Positions 1-5,448 of a DNA stretch of 6,154 nucleotides are shown here, one piece after another. Positions within the stretch are counted from its first letter, which is position 1; each line of letters begins with the position of its first letter. Both the position numbers and the translations under genes were made by a program. Origin of the DNA: Fidelibacterota bacterium (GTDB taxonomy: Bacteria > Fidelibacterota > Marinisomatia > SCGC-AAA003-L08 > TS1B11); the NCBI GenBank assembly GCA_022564085.1, contig JADFMC010000134.1, positions 1 to 6,154 on the forward strand. The letters run 5' to 3'. The notes under the pieces were generated by a model. It had not been told where the DNA came from. It made no database searches and saw only the letters and a program-made list of their open reading frames with translations.

Positions 1-1747
1 TCGGTTCGGTATACTTGGGCAGCGGCTCGTAGCCGTACTCCTCCAGCACCGTGGAATGGATCTCGAACTTGCCGGTGGGGGTGTCGAATCCGGGCTGGCC
101 GTCCGGCCGCAGACCGCCCTTTTCCCACTTGCGATACTCCATCAACGGCGTGGGGATCTTAACCCAGCCGCCGGCCGCTTCCACGTCAGCCCGGGTGTAG
201 CCTGACCCTTCCAGGGCCAAATCGACCAGCTCCCGCTCACTCTGGGGATAGAGGTGGCCGTAACCGAGGCGGCGGGCTAACTCGGCCATGATCAGGAAGT
301 CGTTGCGGGCCTCGCCCACCGGTTCGATCATGCGCTCCCGCAGCCGGAAAATAGGGCCGTAGCCCATGTATGACTCAATTTCAAACATGGTGGTGGCCGG
401 CAGAACCACATCGGCATAGGCGGCGTCGGCCGTCATCTGGCGGTCGATGCACACGGTGAAATCGAGCCCGGCCAAGGTCTCGCGCCATATGGAGGTCTGG
501 GGCCAGGAAGTGAGCAGCGAGGCCCCATGAATGATCAACGCCCGGATGCGGTAGGGCTCTCCTTCGAGCACCGACTTGATCAGCCCCGACGCGTGCGATT
601 CACCCCGGTAGTGGCTGTAAAGTGGGAAAATGTCACGGGCCACCGCCCGGTCCAGGTCGGGGTTGGGCTGATTGTGGGACCGGTTGATGGGGAACTGTGT
701 ATCCAGCATGGCCAGCCCCATACCGCCGGGGACATCCAGTTGCCCCGCCAGGGCGAATATGGTCATGACGGCCCGGATGGCCTGAATACCGCTGTTGGAA
801 TACTCCAGCCCGGTATACATCACCGGACAGGCGCCGGCGGCCCGGCAGATGCGACGGGCCAGGTCACGAATGGTGTCGGCCGGTACGCCGGTGATGGCCG
901 CAGCCGTATCGGGAGAGAAGTGCTGGACATAACGGGCCAACTCGGGGAATCCGTGGCACCACTGGTCGGCGAATTTTTCATCATACAAATCCTCTTCCAC
1001 CATCACCGCTAGGATGCTCAGCGCCAGGGCGCCGTCAGTGCCGGGCCGGATGGGCACCCACTGGGCGCCGGTCCGATCGACGGTTTCAGTTCGCCGGGGG
1101 TCGATCACTACAATATGGGCGCCCCGCCGGGCGGCGGCTTCCAGGCGGTGCATGTCCAACGGCGGAGAATCGGTGGCCGGGTTGGCCCCCCAGACCACCA
1201 ACAGCTCGGCATTCTCCATGTCGGAGAACATGTTGACCAGCATACGCCCCATGGTCACGTGGGGAGCCATCATGGCGAAGGAGACATAGCACAACGCTCC
1301 CACCCCCATGGTGTTGGGGGAGCCAAAGGGGAACAGCACACTGGAGGCCGAGGATACCGCCACCCCCGCGGGCTGGAACATGTCGCACAGGGAGAGCTCG
1401 AACGCCCCCCGGCCGGTGTAGATGGCGGTTGCTTCCGGGCCCGACTCAGCCTTGATGCGATTCAAGTTTTCGACGATCAGGTCATAGGCCTGGTCCCAGG
1501 AAATGCGCTCGAACTCGTGGGTACCCTTGGGACCGACCCGGCGCAGCGGGTAGCGCAGGCGGTGCTCCGAGTAGATAATTTCGGGGGCCTTCTCTCCCCG
1601 GCGGCAGATCATACCCAACGGGTGGCCTTCGGCAGCCCTGATAGCCTTCAGACGGCCGTCCTCCAGGCCCACCTCCACCCAGCAGCCCGCCGGGCAGATG
1701 CCGCAGATGCCGGCCTTCCACTCCAGTGTCTGTTTTTTACCAGCCAT
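1..1747 (-). CDS. Molybdopterin-dependent oxidoreductase, DMSO reductase superfamily, 3' end outside window
   Basis: This is the catalytic subunit of a molybdenum (or tungsten) bis-MGD enzyme, and 582 codons are present without a stop. Visible in order: an N-terminal 4Fe-4S site with C15-x2-C18-x3-C22-x25-C48 followed by RRG; the family motif SPN (143-145), with Cys153 placed as the likely metal ligand, as in polysulfide/thiosulfate reductases; GANPATDSP (about 188-196), the VIDPRRTET nucleotide-binding motif, PGTDGALAL, and ADVVLPATTMFE near residue 450. The C-terminal molybdopterin-dinucleotide-binding domain is missing because the gene runs off the left edge. There is no Tat signal (the N-terminus is MAGKKQTLEW), so I infer a cytoplasmic enzyme. 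The ATG at 1745-1747 follows a GGGAG ribosome site. The substrate is unknown; candidates include sulfur compounds, formate or an acetylene-hydratase-like hydration. The ArrA/ArxA ligand-region motifs were not recognised. The superfamily call is secure; the exact function is not. Confidence 0.93.
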   Translation of the reverse strand, partial: MAGKKQTLEWKAGICGICPAGCWVEVGLEDGRLKAIRAAEGHPLGMICRRGEKAPEIIYSEHRLRYPLRRVGPKGTHEFERISWDQAYDLIVENLNRIKAESGPEATAIYTGRGAFELSLCDMFQPAGVAVSSASSVLFPFGSPNTMGVGALCYVSFAMMAPHVTMGRMLVNMFSDMENAELLVVWGANPATDSPPLDMHRLEAAARRGAHIVVIDPRRTETVDRTGAQWVPIRPGTDGALALSILAVMVEEDLYDEKFADQWCHGFPELARYVQHFSPDTAAAITGVPADTIRDLARRICRAAGACPVMYTGLEYSNSGIQAIRAVMTIFALAGQLDVPGGMGLAMLDTQFPINRSHNQPNPDLDRAVARDIFPLYSHYRGESHASGLIKSVLEGEPYRIRALIIHGASLLTSWPQTSIWRETLAGLDFTVCIDRQMTADAAYADVVLPATTMFEIESYMGYGPIFRLRERMIEPVGEARNDFLIMAELARRLGYGHLYPQSERELVDLALEGSGYTRADVEAAGGWVKIPTPLMEYRKWEKGGLRPDGQPGFDTPTGKFEIHSTVLEEYGYEPLPKYTEP

Positions 1748-1757
1748 CCGATTGTCA

Positions 1758-1762
1758 CTCCC
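1758..1762 (-). promoter_or_regulatory. Ribosome binding site of the molybdopterin oxidoreductase
   Basis: The minus strand reads GGGAGTGACAATCGG directly before ATG. The GGGAG core sits about ten bases from the start codon and supports it as the true start. Confidence 0.6.
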
Positions 1763-1817
1763 ACTGTGCCTGGTGATGCTGCTTTAGACGGGGTAAGGAT
1801 GCCGCCCCGGCGCCCGG

Positions 1818-1835
1818 ATTGCTCCGGCCGGCAAT
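1818..1835. repeat. Inverted repeat ATTGC/GCAAT around a CCGGCCGG core
   Basis: ATTGC at 1818-1822 and GCAAT at 1831-1835 are perfect complements, and the space between them contains the palindrome CCGGCCGG at 1824-1831. A second copy of the CCGGCCGG core occurs near 1881-1888. The element lies about 70 bases upstream of the molybdoenzyme start, so it could be a leader hairpin or an operator. There is no further evidence for either. Confidence 0.35.
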
Positions 1836-2081
1836 AAATCGCTATCAGCTCTGGTTACCCCATTCCAAAGTTAACACGACCGGCCGGCTATGGGGTTGCG
1901 CGAAGTAATTTCACAATATAAACCTATTGGGGAAGCGCACTGGTTTAGTGCTCATCCGTGGATACCGAGGCAACATGCGCTGGCTATGGATCCTTCAGCC
2001 AGGCGGCGCCGGACAACCGCATCAGTCCTGGTAACTGATCGTCGCCTCGTGCGCGGCCGCCCAAGAGAGCGGGTGGTGGGA

Positions 2082-2099
2082 CCGGTGTCCATACACCGG
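2082..2099. repeat. Perfect 7-bp hairpin with 4-base loop
   Basis: CCGGTGT (2082-2088), loop CCAT, then ACACCGG (2093-2099): a perfect stem. ATTATACT follows on the plus strand rather than a T-run, so it is not a classical terminator. It stands 20 bases before the tandem repeat pair and may belong to the same repetitive element. Confidence 0.5.
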
Positions 2100-2119
2100 A
2101 TTATACTGACTCCATCAAG

Positions 2120-2164
2120 GCTTGTCCTGAGTCCGCCGAAGGGCTTGTCCTGAGTCCGGCGAAG
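2120..2164. repeat. Tandem pair of a 22-base REP-like unit
   Basis: The two copies lie at 2120-2141 and 2143-2164. They begin GCTTGTCCTGAGTCC and end GCGAAG or GCCGAAG, with a single difference (C at 2136, G at 2159 in the second copy) and a period of 23 bases. On the opposite strand the unit reads CTTCGGCGGACTCAGGACAA, an imperfect hairpin with CCTTCG facing CTCAGG. From memory, similar CTTCG...CTCAGG short repeats are dispersed through many environmental bacterial genomes, including Chloroflexota; this was not checked. It is probably a dispersed intergenic repeat. Confidence 0.65.
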
Positions 2165-2208
2165 AGCGCTGCTATTGAAGCAATCTGGCGCATGGTCCCG
2201 TTCCCTAT

Positions 2209-2222
2209 CCCGCTATAGCGGG
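2209..2222. repeat. 14-base perfect palindrome
   Basis: CCCGCTATAGCGGG is fully self-complementary and can fold as a 5-bp stem with a TATA loop. There is no T-tract on either side. It could be an operator or part of the repeat cluster. Confidence 0.4.
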
Positions 2223-2271
2223 GCCAAGGGCGGGCTGCTGAAGTAGGGCTGGGAAAACTGCTTTTGGAGCA

Positions 2272-2289
2272 CCGAGGTTGAAACTTCGG
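2272..2289 (-). terminator. Weak candidate terminator after the small zinc-finger gene
   Basis: The arms CCGAGGTT (2272-2279) and AACTTCGG (2282-2289) pair with one G-T wobble, six bases beyond the TAG stop of the 2296-2610 gene. No uridine run follows on the minus strand, so factor-independent termination would be poor. The position directly after a stop codon is the main argument. Confidence 0.3.
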
Positions 2290-2295
2290 CTGAGA

Positions 2296-2610
2296 CTAGG
2301 CCGGGCTGCACTCCGGTAGATGGTCCTGATAGTGCCCCTCTACCCCTTCATTGTATTTATCCAGGTCCTCGAAGGTAACCGTCTGGTCGCATTTTGCGCA
2401 AATCCACACCACACCGAGCTGCCCAACCTCATAGCCAACAAATCGTTTCATGGGGTCTATGTAGATGGCGACCTCTATACTCCCCGTAAGTAATTTGAGG
2501 ACATCATGGTTAGGTTGGGCTGGGGTATTCCGGAAGAACGACTTCAGAATGGTCATCCGTTCTTCCTGTCGGTGAGCCTCTTTCCAGTTGTATCTGAGTG
2601 TCAATGGCAA
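2296..2610 (-). CDS. Small protein with zinc-finger-like CxxC-X18-HxxxH-x3-C motif, unrecognised
   Basis: I do not recognise this 104-residue protein. From the TTG start, its C-terminal third carries C71, C74, H93, H97 and C101, spaced like a C2H2 or zinc-ribbon metal site, preceded by a hydrophobic strand (GQLGVVWI). The middle (LLTGSIEVAIYIDPMKRFVGYE) looks like a beta-rich segment. There is no signal peptide or membrane segment, so it is probably cytosolic. Start choice: TTG at 2608-2610 follows a full AAGGAGG (2623-2629) at 12 bases, or an overlapping GGAG at 9 bases. The alternative ATG at 2554-2556 would give 86 residues starting MTILKSFF, with only AGGAAG before it. It ends in TAG. It stands alone, over 500 bases from the molybdoenzyme downstream, so the context gives no function. 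It is probably a real gene, given the motif and the ribosome site. Confidence 0.7.
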   Translation of the reverse strand: MPLTLRYNWKEAHRQEERMTILKSFFRNTPAQPNHDVLKLLTGSIEVAIYIDPMKRFVGYEVGQLGVVWICAKCDQTVTFEDLDKYNEGVEGHYQDHLPECSPA

Positions 2611-2622
2611 AGTGCTGGTCTC

Positions 2623-2629
2623 CCTCCTT
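2623..2629 (-). promoter_or_regulatory. Strong Shine-Dalgarno AAGGAGG favouring the TTG start
   Basis: The minus strand reads AAGGAGGGAGACCAGCACT and then TTG. The ribosome site is near-perfect but stands 12 bases from TTG (9 from the second GGAG). The only in-frame ATG lies 54 bases further inside, too far for this site to serve. Confidence 0.55.
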
Positions 2630-2708
2630 AGTGATCTAAAGTTAGGTTTTCAGCTTGGAGCTCACAAGTAAGAAACATAAGCGTGTCTGCCAGGGGCTGG
2701 GAGCCACA

Positions 2709-2737
2709 ATTCTAGGGAACCGGCTACAGATGGTCAG
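2709..2737 (-). promoter_or_regulatory. Candidate sigma-70 promoter for the small zinc-finger gene
   Basis: On the minus strand, CTGACC (2732-2737, four of six matches to TTGACA) is followed after exactly 17 bases by TAGAAT (2709-2714, five of six to TATAAT). Transcription would start near 2702 and give a leader of about 90 bases before the TTG start. This is prediction from hexamer matches only. Confidence 0.4.
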
Positions 2738-2929
2738 GTGCTAAAGCGTGCCCGGATACTCCCGCACCCGCTGCACCATCACCGGGTCGAAAGAACAACC
2801 GCCACCTTTGCTCCCGTGGTTGGTATCCCAGTCCACGGAATCGCAAGTGGGCTAGTGCTGCGGCCGGTCCGGCTTAATTGCCCTGATATTGATGCTGCCC
2901 ATTTCGGCCAGGGATGGCGCCTGGTTAAA

Positions 2930-2961
2930 TTGACCGCCACCTGAGCTTGCCCCCATATAAT
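2930..2961 (+). promoter_or_regulatory. Candidate promoter for the DUF5020-like gene
   Basis: A perfect TATAAT lies at 2956-2961, only 16 bases before the ATG at 2978. The best upstream hexamer is TTGACC at 2930-2935, but the 20-base spacer is longer than the usual 16-18. The transcript leader would be very short, and no Shine-Dalgarno sequence precedes the ATG. A tiny open frame (ATG ATT GAA CTG TAA, 2964-2978) overlaps the start codon as TAATG. Confidence 0.35.
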
Positions 2962-2977
2962 TCATGATTGAACTGTA

Positions 2978-3634
2978 ATGAGGATATCCGCTATCCCGCT
3001 GATGGCCCTGCGGCTTAACCTACCGGTTAAGGGCCAGAACCTGCAGCTGCACTACGATCTGGGTGAAGATCGGGACTACTTCACCAGCACCCTGGAGCTG
3101 TTCAGACCCGATTCCGCCGGGGCCACCTTTTTCTTCGTGGATTTCGACTACAATTCTAGCAGCGCCGGCGGCGCATCCCTGGCCTATTGAGAGTTCGCCC
3201 GCTATTTCAGGGTGCCCGCGCTCCCCGGCCTGTCATGGACAATTCAGTTCAACGATGGCGTGGCCCCCTGGGGACCCATAGGTGATGTATGGCTGGCGGG
3301 GGTCAGTTTCCCCCTCAACCTGGGCGTGATCACCGTGGCCACGGACCTGCTTTACCGCCCTGCCCGTTTCTCCGATGGTAAGGACCTGCAGCTCACCATG
3401 GTCTGGTTTCAACCGTTACTGGCAGGGAAGCTCACCCTTACCGGCTATATAGACCTGCGGTCGGATCGGCCGGCGGGTAGCAAGCGGGAAATAGTGGTCT
3501 TGGCGGAACCGCAGCTGTGGTATCAGGTCCGCCCGGACCTGGCGCTGGGCGGCGAGCTGGAGATCAGCCACAACTTCCTGCCGGAGACCGGCTGGCCGGT
3601 GAAGCCCACGGTAGCAGTCAAGTGGCAATTCTGA
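2978..3634 (+). pseudogene. DUF5020-like outer-membrane beta-barrel protein, interrupted by in-frame TGA
   Basis: The two halves, 2978-3190 and 3191-3634, are in one frame and read as a single 218-codon gene broken only by TGA at 3188-3190 (codon 71). DUF5020 proteins are Tsx-like outer-membrane barrels. Family features seen here: QNLQLHYDLGEDRDYFTSTL near the mature N-terminus, the FFFVDFDYN strand, a WLAG strand in the second half, LAEPQLWYQ, a GGELEISHNF strand, and a C-terminal Phe (VAVKWQF) typical of barrel proteins. From memory the family reads LAYWEIAR where this gene has LAY-stop-EFAR, so the change fits TGG (Trp) to TGA. The signal peptide is weak: MRISAIPLMA is followed by Arg and Asn in the hydrophobic core, with a plausible cleavage in VKG|Q. 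No Shine-Dalgarno is seen. A GTG at 3212 could in theory restart translation but would omit the export signal. It is a recent pseudogene or a base-call error. Confidence 0.82.
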
Positions 3635-3661
3635 ACCAGCCGCTGGTTCCGGCCTGAGGCC
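3634..3661. terminator. Compact hairpins between convergent genes, weak bidirectional terminator candidate
   Basis: The stops of the DUF5020-like gene and the converging methyltransferase are only 43 bases apart. AACCAGC and GCTGGTT form a perfect dyad at 3634-3648, starting on the last base of the stop codon. It is followed by GGCC-TGA-GGCC at 3651-3661. Neither hairpin is followed by a T-run on either strand, so termination is inferred from position. Confidence 0.35.
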
Positions 3662-3677
3662 CGGCCCGAGCCACAGG

Positions 3678-4487
3678 TTAGCTCGCTGCCTTCCGGAACA
3701 CGTATCGTACATACCTGGCCTGGCCCGATTGCAGGTGGCGCCAGACTGTCGACTCCCGGAGACCGGCGAAGTCGCGGAAGGCCTTCCCCAGCCACCGGGG
3801 AAACTGCCCCTGGATCAGCTCCAACTTGCGCTGGCTGTCGGCCTCCATGGCGCGCAACACCTCCCTGTTGATCTCCTCCTCCAACACCAGGTTCAGGGCC
3901 GAGGCGGCCAGTTGTTCCTGCAAAAGTGTCTGCTCTGCGCCGGCCCGTAGGTCGGCGAAACAGAAATGGCCGCCCGGCCGCAGCACCCGGGCCACCTCCC
4001 ATAGAAAGGCAGTCATCGATCCGTAGCAGTGGGATGATTCCACGTTCACCACCACATCGAATGACTGATCGTCGAAGGGTAGCGCTTCCGCATCTCCTTG
4101 CCGGAATGACAGCCCCGGCACCTGGTGGTTGGCCCGGCAGAATGCCACCGCCTCTTCGGAGAAGTCAACGCCTACAGTAGTTGCCGGCCCCAGGTAGCGC
4201 TGAATATAGGAGGCTCCCCCGCCGCGGCCACTGCCAACCTCCAGCACTTCCTTGCCGGCCAGCTCCACGTCGCTGACCGTACGGTGGTAGAGCTGGATGC
4301 AATAACGGTCCGGTTCGTCAGCCGGCTCCAGGGCCAACTGTCCGTCCACCGAGGCCTGGTAGCCGTAGTTCATGAATGTCCAGCGGCGATCGGCATGCCG
4401 TCGTGCCAGATAATTATACCACCGCCGCCATAAAAACCGCCGCAGAATAGGCGCCCGGACCAGCCGCCGAAATAGATTTGCCAGCAT
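3678..4487 (-). CDS. Class I SAM-dependent methyltransferase, Rv2952 (phthiotriol dimycocerosate methyltransferase)-like
   Basis: This 269-residue protein transfers a methyl group from S-adenosylmethionine, probably to an oxygen on a small molecule or lipid. Seen: motif I VLEVGSGRGGGASY (81-94), the acidic ribose-binding residue D108 in VGVDFS, GDAEALPFDD (131-140), SFDVVVNVESSHCY (142-155), and RVLRPGGHFCFADLR (167-181). The combination of DEPDRYCIQLYHRT (57-70), GGGASY and NVESSHCY matches, from memory, the mycobacterial phenolphthiotriol/phthiotriol methyltransferase Rv2952, at near-full length. The N-terminus is unusually basic (RRLVRAPILRRFLWRRW), which could help membrane association. 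The ATG at 4485-4487 follows AGGAGG (4492-4497) at four bases, and the stop is TAA. It lies 125 bases after arsM on the same strand and may be co-transcribed. The natural substrate is unknown, and mycobacterial lipids are unlikely here. An arsenical substrate cannot be excluded, but the protein lacks the ArsM cysteine pattern. Confidence 0.88.
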   Translation of the reverse strand: MLANLFRRLVRAPILRRFLWRRWYNYLARRHADRRWTFMNYGYQASVDGQLALEPADEPDRYCIQLYHRTVSDVELAGKEVLEVGSGRGGGASYIQRYLGPATTVGVDFSEEAVAFCRANHQVPGLSFRQGDAEALPFDDQSFDVVVNVESSHCYGSMTAFLWEVARVLRPGGHFCFADLRAGAEQTLLQEQLAASALNLVLEEEINREVLRAMEADSQRKLELIQGQFPRWLGKAFRDFAGLRESTVWRHLQSGQARYVRYVFRKAAS

Positions 4488-4612
4488 GAGCCCTCCTCAC
4501 ACTAATCTACGGTTTCGGCTGCCGTGGATGCCAAGAATTAAATCACAGTGGTATTCCAGGTCTGCCGGAGTTCAACGACTGCCCGGTCATCAATCTGCTG
4601 CCAAGTCCTGAT

Positions 4613-5383
4613 TCAAGGACGCGGTTTGACAGCTCTAATTGTTATGCTGGCGATAGGGAGCGAGCCGCTGTGCTGATCACCTTTTGCCCCCGGATCACCG
4701 GCCGTATTCATTATTTCAATCTCCTGAAAGCCGGCGGCTTTAATGGTGGCCAGGTATTCTTGCCGGGGAGCCGCACCGGCTACACAGTCGACATAGGCCG
4801 TTTCCGAGTTCCTCACATCCTCCGGCAGATCGCCCGTCAGCACGATGTCCGCGACCATCATCCGGCCGCCCGGTCTCAGCACTCGCTGGGCTTCCCGGAA
4901 TACGCGCTCCTTGTCCGGGGCCAGATTGATGACACAGTTGGAGATAACCGCGTCTATAGATCCGTCGGTCACCGGCAGATCCTCGATCTCGCCCAGCCGG
5001 AATTCCACCTGCCGGTAGCCACCCCGATCGGCGTTGTGCCGGGCCTTGTCAATCATGGCGGGCGTCATGTCCACCCCGATCACCCGGCCGGTTGCTCCCA
5101 CAGCGTCGGCGGCCAGGAAGCAGTCGAACCCGGCCCCGGAACCCAGGTCAAGCACTCTCTCCCCAGGCTGCAGATCGGTGATGGCCGTGGGGTTGCCGCA
5201 ACCAAGGCCCAGATTGGCCCCGGCCGGCGCCTGATCCAACTCCCTGTCCGAGTAACCTATGCTGCGGGCCGTTTCCTCAGCGCTGGTCGACCCACCTCCG
5301 CAGTCACAGCCACATCCATTCTGTCCTTGCGCGATCCGCCCGTAAGCCTCCTTAACCGCTGTTTTTACACTAGTATCATCCAT
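4613..5383 (-). CDS. arsM: Arsenite S-adenosylmethionine methyltransferase ArsM
   Basis: ArsM methylates trivalent arsenic stepwise in the cytosol to methyl-, dimethyl- and volatile trimethylarsenicals. The 256-residue protein shows the family's signature blocks: NLGLGCGNPTAI (57-68), SAM motif I VLDLGSGAGFDCFLAA (77-92), GVDMTPAMI (103-111), SNCVINLAPDK (148-158), RVLRPGGRMMVADI (167-180) and YVDCVAGA (197-204). The three cysteines expected to bind As(III) and shuttle disulfides are present as C62, C150 and C200, and an N-terminal CGCDCGG cluster (C24, C26, C28) provides the further conserved cysteine. Length is normal for bacterial ArsM. The ATG at 5381-5383 follows AGGAGG (5389-5394) at five bases; the stop is TGA. 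It lies 65 bases downstream of the sigma factor gene on the same strand. The enzyme appears intact and functional. Confidence 0.96.
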   Translation of the reverse strand: MDDTSVKTAVKEAYGRIAQGQNGCGCDCGGGSTSAEETARSIGYSDRELDQAPAGANLGLGCGNPTAITDLQPGERVLDLGSGAGFDCFLAADAVGATGRVIGVDMTPAMIDKARHNADRGGYRQVEFRLGEIEDLPVTDGSIDAVISNCVINLAPDKERVFREAQRVLRPGGRMMVADIVLTGDLPEDVRNSETAYVDCVAGAAPRQEYLATIKAAGFQEIEIMNTAGDPGAKGDQHSGSLPIASITIRAVKPRP

Positions 5384-5400
5384 ACAAACCTCCTGTTTGT

Positions 5401-5415
5401 GGCGGCCTCACCGCC
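5401..5415. promoter_or_regulatory. Hairpin in the sigZ-arsM gap next to the arsM ribosome site
   Basis: GGCGG and CCGCC at 5401-5415 form a 5-bp GC stem with a 5-base loop, only six bases upstream of the arsM AGGAGG (5389-5394) on the minus strand. In that orientation it could influence arsM translation or protect the message. Read on the plus strand it is followed by TTTTAATT, so it also resembles a short rightward terminator, although no rightward gene ends nearby. The stem is short and the function uncertain. Confidence 0.35.
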
Positions 5416-5448
5416 TTTTAATTGGTAGACGGAGATTCGGCTGGATAG

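Larger units (their letters stand above)
1748..2295. other. Gene-free stretch with clustered short inverted repeats
   Basis: About 550 bases separate the small zinc-finger gene from the molybdoenzyme. The short open frames here, such as one at 1890-2153 on the plus strand, have no recognisable family content and no convincing ribosome site. The stretch holds several compact inverted repeats (1818-1835, 1937-1951, 2082-2099, 2209-2222, 2272-2289), a tandem repeat pair at 2120-2164, and presumably the promoter of the molybdoenzyme gene. I found no clear sigma-70 promoter hexamers. The density of small dyads suggests REP-like or decayed mobile DNA, but no transposase remnant is readable. Confidence 0.6.
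2611..2977. other. Divergent intergenic region between the small gene and the DUF5020-like gene
   Basis: About 370 bases without a convincing gene. It holds the candidate leftward promoter at 2709-2737 and a rightward TATAAT at 2956-2961. A plus-strand open frame at 2738-2944 and a 36-codon minus-strand frame at 2741-2851 are both open by chance as far as I can tell. Neither has a ribosome site or a recognisable family. Confidence 0.6.

Noticed and set aside
1..1747. Respiratory arsenate reductase ArrA or arsenite oxidase ArxA/AioA identity for the molybdoenzyme
   Set aside because: There is no Tat signal and I did not recognise the ligand-region motifs of those enzymes; nearness to arsM alone is not enough.
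1115..1837. A 240-codon plus-strand open frame opposite the molybdoenzyme, with similar frames at 527-1012 and 1014-1289
   Set aside because: They are antisense to a gene with clear family motifs; their translations are rich in Gly, His, Arg and Pro and show no family features, as expected from GC-biased complementary codons.
1890..2153. An 87-codon plus-strand open frame in the gene-free stretch
   Set aside because: It runs through the hairpin and the tandem repeat, has no ribosome site and no recognisable content.
2741..2851. A 36-codon minus-strand frame containing CDSVDWDTNHGSKGGG, considered as a gene remnant
   Set aside because: The composition looks protein-like, but there is no good start or ribosome site, and it is too short to assign.
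3188..3190. TGA as a selenocysteine codon or as reassigned UGA=Trp
   Set aside because: The family residue here is Trp, not a redox Cys, and no convincing SECIS-like element was seen. TGA also ends arsM, sigZ and this gene itself, and Trp is written TGG elsewhere.
4670..5428. A 252-codon plus-strand open frame opposite arsM
   Set aside because: It lies entirely antisense to arsM, which has all diagnostic cysteines and SAM motifs; the frame has no recognisable domain.
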